DNA of 64,000 bases from Dendrolimus kikuchii (taxonomy: Eukaryota > Arthropoda > Insecta > Lepidoptera > Lasiocampidae), in the NCBI GenBank assembly GCA_019925095.2, contig CM034401.1:5615838-5679837 (forward strand), read 5' to 3'. This document shows, piece after piece, positions 1 through 10,929 of the stretch (its first letter is position 1; each line of letters opens with the position of its first letter). Position numbers and translations under genes: made by a program. Under the pieces are notes generated by a model. That model worked only from the letters and a program-made list of their open reading frames with translations. It did no database searches and had not been told where the DNA came from.

Positions 1-270
1 TGTGTCAAATGGTAACTGGTTCGATTGTAGCAGGTATTTAGGGTTGCCAGTAGCAAGGTCCCTAGATTTAATTTTTTGAGATTCCCCCAATTTAATGACT
101 TTTATTAGGCCAGAACCAACATGACGTCCAGACTGTCATCTTTATTGCTGCTGGGGCAGCACCTGTGCCTGAATTTTAGTGCCTAGCTCCACTTTTTACA
201 TCCCAGAGATAAAAAACTATACCTATCCCAAAATTTATTGATCCTCAACTACAATTTTTGAGCAAAAATA
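1..270. repeat. Interspersed repeat copy, paired with 21425-21600
   Basis: The stretch from about 85 to 265 shares a run of short blocks with 21425-21600 in the same orientation: a cccaatttaatga-like block, a gccagaa...acatgacgt block, and a catcccagagataa block. Order and spacing are kept, so the two are diverged copies of one repeat. No coding potential is seen and I cannot assign a class. The copy at 21425 directly follows a tRNA-like SINE (21112-21400), so this may be the 3' part of the same composite element. Confidence 0.5.
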
Positions 271-329
271 AATTCCGGCCAGCAGAAGTGGTATAATTTA
301 GTATTTAATACTGGTTTAGAATTCTGAGC

Positions 330-440
330 TTTGATAAGATTCGGTTCATTGTAACTCAAGGTCCCAGGTTCGATTCCCAGTAAGGTAAACCTCGGAAACA
401 ATCTTTCTTTTTGGTGCTATACCTGGAATAATGTTAGTCT
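330..440 (+). repeat. tRNA-derived SINE fragment
   Basis: A perfect internal RNA polymerase III box B, ggttcgattcc, lies at 367-377 and is followed by a short A/T-rich body. The box A side is weak. This is the usual signature of a SINE derived from a tRNA rather than of a tRNA gene, because no cloverleaf can be closed around it. Confidence 0.4.
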
Positions 441-1083
441 TAGTGACTGTTATGCATATGTTGCCAAGGGTTTAATGTATTCTTTACACATAACACTCAC
501 ACAGATGGAGCAGGGGCATAAACAACTGCAAAAAGAACTGTTTTTATGGTAGAATCTCATCTGCGATAATGTTACAGATAAAAGCCGTTTCACGCAGATG
601 TGGCGATGGGGGTAATGCGTTATTTGTGATGCGATATTGTTTTAATTGTGAATGGCGTCAAATATTGTCAGATGACGTATGTTATGTATATACACTAATG
701 GAGCTATTCGTTAATGGTGTTGGTCTTAACTCCATTAAAACACGCATTTGGCCATAGTCAATAACTTTAACATTATCGCAGGTGCGGCCCCAGCATTAAA
801 ACTCTCATTATAATTAATTGTATATCTAAATCCAGGCTTACCATACGATAATGAAGCGATCTCGTTTTAGGACCACCTTATGTGATTCTTGATTTATTTA
901 GTACAGTTTTCCGGACATATTTTATGTTTCCTATATCTATTTATAAGTACTAGTCGATTTGCAAAGTTGTTTCAATGCCATAACTGTTGATTGTTGACGA
1001 CTGGTAGTAATACCGTAGTATAACTGTATCGCTTGTAAAACTAGATAAGTGGGCGCAGTATTGCCAATATTGCATTAATATGT

Positions 1084-1232
1084 AGATTCAGATTTCAGAT
1101 ACCCAGACCATAGTAAATAATGGAAAGTTCGTTTTACGAAATTTACCATGCCAGGAATCGAACTCGGAGCCTCAGCGTTACTGCCCAACTAGCAAAGGTT
1201 TAGCCGGCTCAACCATAGAGACAGTCAAATAG
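1084..1232 (-). repeat. tRNA-derived SINE, head region
   Basis: Read on the minus strand, this segment starts with a box A-like gttgagccggctaa and continues to a box B-like sequence (reverse of gaatcgaactc at about 1155). It then runs into the block cgtttccgaa...ttatttactatgg that is shared with copies at 28264, 30320 and 42258. It belongs to the same SINE family as those three. Confidence 0.6.
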
Positions 1233-1355
1233 TGGACTGGTATTGTTAAATGAATTAGTATGGAAGGAAAATACTTCCTTCATAATATTAGGTTTACAAA
1301 ATTATAATTGTCTAATAAGGACATACATAATAAGATTTTTATTCTTTGTTTCCAG

Positions 1356-1502
1356 TCAAGAAAAATGGCGTCGTGCCGAAACTATCAGCGTCACCTGTCA
1401 CGGTTCGTGCGAGGACGTCTCTCGCTCCACCTCCCTCGCCCCGCAAGCCTGCACCGCACCGTGCGCCTGCGCAACGGCCTACTACATTACCCACAAACAA
1501 AG
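1356..1502 (+). CDS. Candidate internal coding exon of an unrecognised host gene (partial)
   Basis: What is seen: a GC-rich 147-bp island in AT-rich DNA. It is preceded by a long T-rich tract ending in tttgtttccag and followed by the strong donor AG/GTAAGT at 1503. In the frame GTC AAG AAA AAT GGC the exon is open, starts with two bases of a split codon and ends with one, so it is a symmetric phase 1-1 exon of 49 codons. The product would be a low-complexity linker rich in Pro, Ser, Ala and Arg/Lys (for example LAPPPSPRKPAPHRAPAQR), with no recognisable domain. Two other frames are also open, one of them with ATGGCG at 1365, so the frame is inferred from composition. I do not recognise the gene. 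It could also be an unspliced chance island. RNA-seq junctions would decide. Confidence 0.5.
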
Positions 1503-1764
1503 GTAAGTTATGTTGTGTTTATTTTTAATATTTAATCGAATAAAGGCTACGCCTCGAGAATCCAAAGGGCAATTAACTTAACGGTAGGTTTTTATTGTCA
1601 AAAGCTGGCACCCAAACAGATGGCCCATTAGATGAACTTTTGCAACACTAGGGGCGCTACCGAGGTTTTGTCTTTATAGATATTTTATAACGCCCTTCTT
1701 TAATTACCCCACGTCATACAGCAGAGGGAGAACCGTGGCGGAAATTTCCCTCCAATTCATCATT

Positions 1765-1935
1765 GTAAGTGGATAAGCATTCAAGAAAACCGTTGCGTAG
1801 TTTAGCGTGGTAGTTCAAGGAAATGACGATGAACATTTCGCCTATCGCGAACGGTGCCGTGGTGAAATTGTGGCGATGGAATCAGATCAAACAGTTTCTC
1901 GGAACACTCCCCAGACGGTAGGACAGCCAGAGAGA
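1765..1935 (-). mobile_element. LINE fragment (Jockey/CR1-like), C-terminal end of the reverse-transcriptase ORF
   Basis: On the minus strand this reads SGECSEKLFDLIPSPQFHH, which resembles the region shortly before the end of lepidopteran Jockey/CR1-like LINE ORF2 proteins (acidic ELFDLIP followed by His-rich FHHRT). The frame then breaks with stops. The same ELFDLI block occurs in the LINE copy at 19711-20047. This is a dead 5'- and 3'-truncated relic too short for a conventional ORF call. Confidence 0.55.
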
Positions 1936-2229
1936 CGCAAAGTGATGAAAATATAAAATTAATCTTGAATAATCTTCATTTTTAATTTTCAAAACTACGT
2001 TTTACCGGTGTTTATGCTTTATATTAATGGAATGTTTCATTTTAATTTCATTGATCAGTGAGATTAAATCATCAGTCATATCAATGCGATATACAAAGCG
2101 CAAACTAATGGTATTACCAAAAATTATCTTTGATTCTGAGTGCGTAAATCTGCCAGTGACTTGAGAACGATTGTTAAAAGTTAAAACATCGGTTGTAATT
2201 CTTATTGTTAGAAAAGCTCTAAGCACTTA

Positions 2230-3250
2230 TAGTATATAGTATGCTCAACGTTATATTGAATAAAAATAGACGAATCTGCATGGTTACTTAAGCCGGTCTC
2301 AGAATGAAACCTGTTTAAAAATGTAAAAATCAGAAACCGCAAACGAACACGTGCCGCCATCTAGCGCATTAATACATAACTACGGCGTTTGAGTGTGCTG
2401 TAGGCGTATATTAAGTTTAGTTTACAATTTCACCAACAGATGGTGATAGTATAATCATGATTAAACTAATTTTTGTAATTATTGTGCGTTTGTAAAATTC
2501 TATAAAGTATAATTTTGATTATGTCACAAAGTTATTTTTTGTTATAAATTAAGCAACTCTCCTGCTCAAAAGATTGCACCTGAATGTGACGAAAAGCAAA
2601 TTAGGAGCTGAAATGAAATTCAATGTAATTATTCGAAAAAATGACACACATCGCATCATAATTTCAAAATAACAGAATTAAATAATATAATTGAGCAAGC
2701 GTGACATGTCAGTACAGGCAAACAATGGTTTAGTTCTTTTGTAACACTGATATAATGTTATCTAAAGTGTGGCGACATGAGGCTGGGACGCCTCGTTTCC
2801 CGTAGTTTCAAAATTATGTTAGGTCAATATTTGTTACACCTTACATCCATTATCCATTTCGAAATTTAAAAATGTCTCATGTTGAGGAAGTTTAAATTAA
2901 GGTATTATATTATTGTGTGGAAGAGGAAGGAAACACATACGCCTAGATTTTTTTTTTGTGTGGTGCAGTTCACACGCTGTAGAAATGAAACTTTAGAGAA
3001 TAAAAATACTCACAAATAATTCTTCTCAAAATTTATTAATATAAATATAATTCCTTTAGCCTACATCCGTCAACATATTATAATTCAAAATAAACTTCAA
3101 AGTATCACTTTAAATTTTTCACTGTTTTAGTCTAAAAAATATTATTATCAGTTTTATTACGGTCCATATTGGACCTATGTTTAATCATCGGTCTTATTGA
3201 CTCTCTAATCTCGCAGGTTTAGTCCTATAGATTTATATGTTTATCTCTTT
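2230..3250. other. AT-rich stretch without recognisable features
   Basis: I see no coding frame of interest, splice-flanked island or named repeat here. The DNA is AT-rich with short poly-T runs. Confidence 0.4.
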
Positions 3251-3346
3251 AGAGTGTCGCTGTTTCTTTCATTTGAGTTTCAAATCACAACGATTCTAAA
3301 GAAGTTTCACTTAAAAAAACTGAATTTTGTAATACTCCTAAATACT

Positions 3347-3660
3347 ACTTTTTTATTTTTAGTGTATGAGTTCAGCAGACAGGCAGGCGGCACACCTGAT
3401 GGAAAGCGGTTACCATCGTCTATGGATATTTGTAACGCCAAAGGTACTACGAATGTGCTGCCGATCTCTAAAGGGGGGACTGGAACGTGCTCACTAATGC
3501 TAGAACACAACTCAAGGTTGTTTTGGCGCCATACTCTAGACCAAGCAATCCAGACGGGCAAATACCCTACCACCTGGCTGTGGGTTGTTTTGTCGTCTCT
3601 AAAGACAGGCTGCCCGGCTGCAGGAAATTGTATTCTTTCTCAGTTCCTGCATGGATAGTC
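3347..3660 (-). repeat. A-tailed short retroposon, near full-length copy
   Basis: The T-run at the left edge (3347-3360) is the A tail seen from the minus strand. Read in minus, the element runs from ccatgcaggaac... through the blocks acccacagccaggtggtag, ttgagttgtgttc and ccatagacgatggtaaccg to ctgctgaactc and the A tail. It matches copies at 8929, 16122 and 57377 over about 300 bp. No tRNA-like promoter is obvious. The 3' block resembles 3' ends of CR1-type LINEs common in Lepidoptera, so the element may be a SINE mobilised by such a LINE, or a short LINE derivative. Confidence 0.65.
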
Positions 3661-4329
3661 TATATGTCATTTTTGTCTCAGAAGAGCAATTTAGCTTTAG
3701 TTACTGTTCTGAACTTCTGAGAAAAGATCTCTGGTATTTGACTCTCGTCATAATGACCTGTCTGATATTATTCTAATAGCAGACTCAGAGCCATCTTAAG
3801 TAAATTGGGCACTTGGGTGCAAAATTCAGTTTGCGTTTGTCCTCCCCGGCCACAGCAAAATTTAGCAAATTATTTTTATGTTTCATTTTTATGGAACCCT
3901 AGCTAGCTATTTGCCAAAATCGGAATCCTTATGCTTTCATGTCTCTTTGTCTGTCTTTGTATATGTCGCAGTCATTTGTCTCAGAAAATACTTGGTTCAT
4001 ATGTATGTAGATGATAGGATGTAGAAGTTGTAATCTATTTGGTGCTGCACATTGCTGCTCTCCTCATAGCAAACGCAGTACTTGCAAATAGTGCTTTCGA
4101 GAAAAACGCGGTAAAAATATCTAAGATGTCCATGTTATGTAACTTTTTAATGTATCTAAAAAATAATAAAATAATCAAGCTTTATGTAGAAATTAGCTCC
4201 TTGTGATACTATTTCTGCAAAAAATGAAAAACCCAAAAATATCAGTTACTACAAGTGCAATTAGTAGGACAGATTGGTGTAGTATATTTAAGCCGCGCGA
4301 ACTGTAACCGTAAACTGTTGCAGTTACTT

Positions 4330-4905
4330 TACTAAAAGTCATTAGTGTGACCCCTTCCTGTGGCAAGCCGGGGGCCATGCCCCGGGCGGCGATTGAGAGG
4401 GCGGCAAATTGAAACTTCGCAGAGAAATACACAACTCATCATTAACGCATCTTTGACCACTGAGACGTTCAGTACTTTAAGCACATAAATTACTGTTCGC
4501 GGAGTGCGTAGGCATAAGTTAAAAACCACAGACGCACGCGTGTCCATCAGTGGGCGTCTGACGGGTGAAATGATGATGATGATTAAGGTAAAAATATAGG
4601 CGAGCGGAAAAAATTCAAGATCTGGGGCTGCTCGAGGCGAGCGACATTTGGCGCGGTCGCAACGAGCCAACAAAGCGAAGATCAGTGTCCGCGTACAAAT
4701 TAAAGCACTGTAACTGTATTCGCTCGGTTACAATGATGGCTCACAAATGAGTACGCGCTTTTAAGTGTCGTTAGCCAGACCTTTAAAAATCATGATGAGC
4801 TTTAACAACTTCTTTATTGAAGTGAATCGGTTTATACCCATTTGGTCCCAGTGCCCGGGTGCCACGCACTCCTTCCACCCCGTTTAAAGACGGCCCTGAG
4901 CAGAC
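4330..4905. other. GC-rich non-coding patch
   Basis: Local GC rises sharply around 4355-4410 (gggggccatgccccggg), 4500-4560, 4620-4690 and 4850-4905. Short open frames cross it on the minus strand but look like composition artefacts with poly-Ile runs. It may be an old transposon remnant. I could not assign a class. Confidence 0.25.
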
Positions 4906-5887
4906 TTCCACCTATTCTTTAAACTTAACTTGCATTAAAAATGTAAAAGCCTTAATATATCATTCAACTACTTTTATTCTAGAATCTGTGAATACAGAAC
5001 CGTATGTGGCTTAAGGTTATTGATCCTAATCAGTCTACTTTTCACAAGAATACATAAACTGTTTAAAGACCTCGTGCAAAAAAATACGTAATAATTTATT
5101 TAGAACGAGCAATAAATGAATATTTAAGTAAAACCCAAGAGTTTTTGAAACCGACGAGCAAATTACGAAACACGAGCGAGAACATTTTACATAATAGCAA
5201 TGTAATTGTTTTGAAACGATTGTTTTAAACTTTGTATAGAGTTCACATCAAGCTAATTATTCACACGGTCAGTGCAATCGAAAGACATTATTATGTATTT
5301 AATGTATTTGAAGCTCATGGAGGCATTTTAATTTGCACCACGGGGAATAAATCTAATTGAAGAACATGTTTCTTTTTTGTTAAATTCTTCGCACGCTTTA
5401 AACGGTCGTAGTTTTTTTGATTCAATAATTAACGTAAATTATTTTCTTACTCAGATTGTATCTATGTTTATAACTTTAAACGTGACTTTAACAGATTACT
5501 TTAATGGCCCAAAAATATTCTGCACCAAATATTTTGACCTAAGGTCGGTTTATATTTCCACTTGTTCAACCATTGGTTGACTTTTAACTTTAGGTGTATG
5601 GAACTTATGTCAAATTTCAACCGATAGTAAGGCAAATGAACGATCGGTAAGATATAGGAATCCGTCATTCATCGTGTTGTAGGAGGGCCATTCAAGTTTT
5701 CTTGTCCTGACTGACATCTCTTTAAATTTCCTAATTTATAAATTCAAGACTTACATAATCTGTACTAACTACTTCTGTACTGTCTATGAGAATGTACCTT
5801 GAGATGGACAAATATAAAGTAAAATAATGTTTAGCTAGACGTGTTGATGGGAAATTTCATGACATTGTCCAGCGGTGTACATAGAAT

Positions 5888-6335
5888 CATCGTCAGCCAA
5901 TAACCGTCCACTGCTGGACGTAGGCCTCCCCAAGTCGGCGCCACTCATCACGGTCCTCTGCCTTCCCCATCCAGCGCCTACCGGCGACCTTGCGCAGGTC
6001 GTCAGTCTATCGGGCTGAAGGGCGTCCGATACTACGTTTACCGAGACGCGGTCTCCATTCCAGGACTCGTCTGCTCCATCGGTCGTCGGTCCTGTGACAA
6101 ATGTGACCGGCCCACTGCCACTTCAACTTGCTAATTTTGCGAGCTATCTGCTATACGAAATGAGGATATCCGTAAAAGAACCAAGGTAACCGCTTGGTTC
6201 TCTTACGGATATCCTCATTTCTAACTCTATCCATAAGAGAAACACCCAACATAGATCGCTCCATAGCCCGTTGAGCGACTTGAAATTTGTGGACCAGTCC
6301 TACCGTCAGTGTCCACGTCTCGGCCCCGTAGATCA
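5888..6335 (-). mobile_element. 5'-truncated RTE-like LINE insertion with 11-bp TSD
   Basis: Minus-strand reading gives the C-terminal tail of a LINE ORF (AETWTLTVGLVHKFQVAQR, then MERSMLGVSLMDRVRNEDIR, and further on a KWQWAGHICH-like motif), a pattern common to RTE-like LINEs of Lepidoptera. The insert is bracketed by perfect copies of gtacatagaat at 5877-5887 and 6336-6346, which defines its limits. The short 3' tail reads ...gacgatgatt. A 29-bp inverted duplication at 6157-6221 interrupts the reading frame inside the insert. The copy is inactive. Confidence 0.75.
6157..6221. repeat. 29-bp inverted duplication (hairpin) inside a LINE
   Basis: The left arm 6157-6185 and right arm 6193-6221 are reverse complements with one mismatch, separated by 7 nt (gtaaccg). 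The arms are LINE coding sequence (the RNEDIRKRTK segment), once in sense and once inverted. This is a local snap-back duplication rather than a terminal repeat of a DNA transposon. Confidence 0.8.
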
Positions 6336-6834
6336 GTACATAGAATAGGAAGTAGAATTAATTTTTTACTAATATGTACGAGCTTCACAAAATGTTCTCC
6401 ACTTGAACTTAGTTTGAATAAAAACATTTGAATATATAGTTGCGATAGCCATTTATTACCGGCCACCTTTTTCCGATCGTTTTACTGACAAAGGTATAAC
6501 ACGATATTAATTTAAAGTTGGTGCATTTAGTATGTTTTTAAGTAACTTTTCAGCTACTCACCTCTTGCTAAGTATATGCGATAAAACTGCTAATTAAAAT
6601 AATCAGTAATAATTACTGCAGTCTGCTTTTATTATATAAAGTGTATCACGTTTCGCATGTGAAATTATGTGTTGCCCTGTTTGGCAGACAAGGCGTAACC
6701 CTGATAAAGTGAACTCGTTGAAACCAAAAATAATTTTCGTCACGCTTGCAGTGACGTTGTTAATTAAAGAGGTTTTTCATAACATTTATTCAGAGTGAAT
6801 GGTGGTCAATGAAAGTTCATGTTTGATGAAAGTC

Positions 6835-7040
6835 GCTGGGAAGCAGAGCGCCGGCAGCACGGCCATGTGGCAATAGGTAAAGGAGCGTCGGCGACAGTCG
6901 CGTGCGCATCGCATAGCACCGCCGTCAACACATTCGCACCCCAACTCTTCCGAGTAAGGTGCACAGCTCAATTAGTGCTAAAATACAAAGAAAATAACAA
7001 TTTCATTACTTTTATAACACGTCTTAATTGGACTGAGTTT
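6835..7040 (+). promoter_or_regulatory. Candidate CpG-rich promoter
   Basis: A CpG-rich patch (6840-6960, for example gcgtcggcgacagtcgcgtg) has no visible transposon match. It is followed by a TATA-like tttataa at 7011-7017 and an initiator-like actgagttt about 23 bp downstream (7032-7040). It sits about 150 bp upstream of the candidate first coding exon. The evidence is composition and spacing only. Confidence 0.3.
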
Positions 7041-7185
7041 TACGAGTGTTGAAGTTTTCTAGTGTTTAAAAGTTTTCTATATTACAAACTGGAAATCAAA
7101 TATCTGTAATTAATGCCGTGATAGAACAATTTCTGTTAACTTTCTTGAATAAATTTACATAGTGTATTAAGTTGAATAATAAACA

Positions 7186-7354
7186 ATGAGTCCGCTTCAC
7201 AAATTTGTATCTTTGTTTCATACGGATTGTAAGAATGAACAAAAAAGTTTGATCCATCGGAAAATTTTCTCAAGTGAATTGAATATTTGCAACAACAATG
7301 ATATCGTTAAAAGAAATCAGTGGGGGACACTCAACTTGTACAGAAAAAATAAAG
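7186..7354 (+). CDS. Candidate first coding exon of an unrecognised gene (partial)
   Basis: ATG at 7186 lies in a good insect start context (aataaacaATGAG) after an AT-rich leader that looks like a 5'UTR. The frame stays open for 56 codons (starting MSPLHKFVSLFHTDCKNEQK) and reaches a donor-like AAAG/GTATGA at 7354/7355 in phase 1. If not spliced, the frame ends at 7374. The peptide is Lys-, Asn- and Ser-rich with no signal peptide and no domain I recognise. With 1356-1502 also ending in phase 1, the two could be alternative upstream exons of one gene to the right. It could equally be a chance ORF. Confidence 0.35.
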
Positions 7355-7984
7355 GTATGATGCATTGTTTTTAGTATTTATTACACCTTGGCATATAAAA
7401 TAACTTACAAGTAAGCAAGTTTTGTATAGACTTGCTTGCATTTGCTTTTGTATATAAGACGTAACAACGTTTGTTACATATGCGCGACGTCAAAAATTAC
7501 GTATAAAGTCATTGGTAAATCGCGCTTTGATGATAGGGTTTTTTCCAGTCTGGCGACTTTGACTGATTAAACTTCCACTCATCCCCAATATTTCAATTTC
7601 TTTTTAAATTATAATATCTATAGGTTCGTGTTAGAGTACGAACGCTGTTGCTAGGCGGTGCCTAGTTCAGTTTCTAGCATCACTTACATAAACCTAAATT
7701 TCATTGGAAATGGTTTATGCATGTATTTAGTTGTGTTAGAGCAAACAAAATCAAAATTTAACTTACATCTACATTTAATTTTGTATCATCGTTGTCTTGA
7801 CTAATAATAACGATACTAAAAAAACTATTTTATTTATAAACTCATCAGCAAATAATTGAAGAGTTTTGTATTACAGATTTGTAAACTTATATTAATCACT
7901 ATATAGTAGATATGTTAAAAAAAAGTCACAAATTTAATCTTAGTTGCAAAGTATTTACTTAAAAGGACCTCATAAGACATTAGA

Positions 7985-8470
7985 ATAGCTGTACTAAACG
8001 AGACTTGACGCAGCCTCGTTTAGATACCTTTCGCTTCCGGCTGTAGTTTGCATCATGTTCGGGAGCTCTTCCGGATGGGACGCCGTCTCCTTTTGCGATC
8101 GGGTGATGCTTGCGAGGAGGACAGGGATACGCTGGAGGGCATCACTAGACCTTCAACCGTTGTGAGCTTCCTTAAGTAAGGGTTTTCATCCGTCGTGGAT
8201 GCCGTCAAGCTGGGGGCACGCCGGTGTTCCAAGCGCGCTTATCTTTTCTCCCGTGTGGTGCATTATAAACTGCCCCACGCATAGAGAGTTGGAAGGCTCC
8301 CATGGCGTGGTTACTCCGGTAACAAATAAGGCCGATAGGTCACCGCCTGCCAAGGCCTCGCGGAGTGGAAAGGCCATATATATACCCGCAGCCCAGGCGT
8401 TAAGAGCAAGGAAGGAAATTACAAAAAAAACCTTGTTTAGATGTATTGTAATACTGTCCGTTTATTCGAC
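7985..8470. other. GC-rich segment, probably retroelement-derived
   Basis: GC content is well above the flanks between about 8020 and 8400. Short overlapping open frames occur on both strands and are broken by stops (for example one plus-strand reading ending VVSFLK). I could not match it to a known element with confidence. A decayed non-LTR retrotransposon is the likeliest origin. Confidence 0.3.
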
Positions 8471-8928
8471 TTAGTACCAGGTAGCTACTAAAATGAAGTA
8501 AAAATCCTAATTAATACGTTCCACACAGTAGAACAATATTTACACAATGTAAAAAGTGTGTGCACACACTCCACAGGGATTGCATTAAGTTAAATTGATC
8601 ACGTACACAAATCTAGGCATATTTTACGTAGATGTTTGCATTATTGCCATTAATGCATTAAGTGGCCGTCATACAACGGATATGCATTGCGGTGTGTAAA
8701 CGAAGCAACTCAAATGTACTACTTGGGTGGCATTCGGTTTACAATTGTTTTGTTGTTTGCTTTTAAACGAGATTCTACATTAGGCATTGAATTTTGTTTG
8801 AGTACTTTGCTATGGAATTTGATATTGGGATGCCCTATGCGATTTTGCCAATATGATTTTGTTAGAGGTAGTGAATTCATAGTTAAATGAAATGAATGGA
8901 TGTCATAAATGAAACACAGTTCACATTT

Positions 8929-9219
8929 AGCCATCCTCCGGCCGGTCGGCCTGTCGTAAGAGGCGACAAAACAACCCACAGCCAGGTGGTAGGGCCTTTG
9001 CCCGACTGGATGGCTACTACCCCTGGTCTAGAGTATGCTGCCATAACAATTTTGGCAACTATGTTCAGTGGCCAGGTTCCAGTTTCCCCTTCGAGGCCGC
9101 CAGCACATTGACAGAACCTTTGGTGTTGCTGATGTCCATAAGCGACATTAACCGCTTTCTATCTCAGTTGAATCGTCAGCCTGAGTGTGCGCTATGCTTG
9201 AGCAACATTAAAAAAAAAT
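8929..9219 (+). repeat. A-tailed short retroposon, near full-length copy
   Basis: This is the same family as 3347-3660, in plus orientation. It carries cggcctgtcgtaagaggcga, acccacagccaggtggtag and the segment leading to tccataagcgacattaacc, and ends in a poly-A run at 9209-9218. Individual point changes show it is an old copy. Confidence 0.7.
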
Positions 9220-9830
9220 AGGTTCATTTCTGCCATTAAATTTGGATGAATCAACCAAAGTGGTCCATATAAACAAAAACTTGAATCGTTCATGTCATCA
9301 AATACCATCATGTCTTTTCAGTTCTTTGCCTTTCAACCAAATTGATTCAATTTGGGGTTGATTAGTCTATTATCAGCATTATAGACTCAAAGGTTTTTAA
9401 ACTGTGTAGAAGACTAAAAATTAGCGTTTCTTAACCAAATGAGAAAAACACTGGACATTCATCGCCTCTACCATCGGTACCGTTCAATATGCGTGGTTCC
9501 GCATGTAATTGGCTTCTTTATTATATATCTCGATGGTTCCCGTCACCTTTTCTCTTGCAAAAAAAATTTTCGCCAACCACTGCTGCTTTGAAGCAATCGG
9601 GTTGGTTAAAATAGTCACGTTAACTTCGGCACTTTGTATCGTATTACAAAAGGTCGAAAGTTGTAGATTAGATACAAAGTTGTGACGCTATAATTATAAC
9701 TAAACTCTCCAGAACATTCATAGAACTAGGTTCTCTAGAACATTAATTCCGCGTACAACAATGATTTGAAGGAACATTCCGCCACGGTTAACCCATTGCG
9801 ATGCGACATGGGGGTTTTAAAATTCTTAGA
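9220..9830. other. Stretch without recognisable features
   Basis: No open frame or named repeat was seen. A short inverted pair (actttgtatc near 9630, gatacaaagt near 9670) is too weak to call. Confidence 0.35.
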
Positions 9831-9834
9831 CGTC

Positions 9835-9950
9835 GGCAACGCTTTGGCGACACCCTTGGTTTGCAAACGGACATAGGTGACGGTAACCACTTTCCATCAG
9901 ATGGGCCGTCTGCCTGTTTGCCTACTTGAGGCAATAAAAAAAAACAAAAA
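9835..9950 (+). repeat. 3' end of the A-tailed retroposon/CR1-like family
   Basis: Only the terminal block is present: cggacataggtgacggtaac, then ccatcagatgggccgtctgc, then tttgcctacttgaggcaat followed by an A tail. A further scrap of the same block lies at about 10040-10075. Confidence 0.6.
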
Positions 9951-10130
9951 ACAACTAGTCAAAATTAAGTAGCGTATTGATTATTGTTTAAACATTAATG
10001 AAAATTGTTTATCGTGATATTTTAAAAGTAAGATAATAGTCTATAAGCGACGGTAACCGCTTTCCATTAGGTGGGATACAAAAAGTGTTGAATTTTAGCG
10101 CTCTTTCCTTTATTAAGTAAATAATTTAAG

Positions 10131-10265
10131 AATTTATTGTACATACATACATACATACATAACTTCACGCCAGTTCCCTTGCGGGGTAGGCACGAACAAC
10201 AGAGCGCCATTTAGGCCCATTCTTACACACCTCACTTGCTTCTTTGACATTCATAATTTATTGTA
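10131..10265 (-). mobile_element. (ATGT)n-tailed LINE, 113-bp 5'-truncated insert with 11-bp TSD
   Basis: The insert 10142-10254 is the minus-strand 3' end of the LINE seen at 37288-37648, with its (ATGT)n tail at the left edge. It is bracketed by perfect copies of aatttattgta at 10131-10141 and 10255-10265. It carries only the last codons of the ORF (the VVRAYPARELA-type end). Confidence 0.85.
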
Positions 10266-10929
10266 ACTTGTTTTAAAAGTCAATTGATTGTATCTCGAGG
10301 ATATAGCTACTTTGTATTCGTTAAAAATACTCCAAAAAAAACCACGCATGTATATGTTTCGGGCAATTTGAAAATCTGGTCACTATGAATAATGACTGGT
10401 CTGTATACAGAATGCCCATACAAGTGGGCAATATAAATAAAACTGCATAATTATTTATTTTCCGGTCGGTATGAATAATGACAACTTTATCATGGGCAAT
10501 ATAGTAAAACACTGATGAACTGTAGTTTTTTGTTTATTAGATGAGGTTAGAGTATATGGCAGTTTTTATTTATTTATTCATGATAAACCTATATTTAAAA
10601 AATTTGATCTCTTCATAATAAATAAAAGTGCCATATAACTATACCCCACCCGTAAATGAATTAAACTTATATAATTCTTATGGAAATGTAACCGAATTTA
10701 TCATATTGTCCGTCTAGAAGTTGGGGAGTATTCATTCTGCCCGGTCCAAGTGATAAATTCAAGTTATCTCAAAGTATAGTTTTTGAATGGAGCACGGGCC
10801 GTTGTGCATTATTAATATAGACCAGCCAAAGTAACAGATTTATCAAATTGACCGACGCTCTTGGTCATTATTCATAATGATCGGTCCATATTAGTACTGC
10901 CCGATTAACCAAACTGCCCGTAACATATG

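Noticed and set aside
367..377. Perfect tRNA box B motifs (also near 28429 and 30477) suggesting tRNA genes
   Set aside because: No acceptor stem or cloverleaf can be closed around them, and the sequences continue into shared SINE bodies.
3254..3658. A 134-codon plus-strand frame
   Set aside because: It is the antisense of an A-tailed retroposon.
10141..10160. Runs of acat/atgt considered as independent microsatellites or a CRISPR-like array
   Set aside because: They are tails of 5'-truncated LINE copies; there are no regularly spaced repeats with unique spacers.
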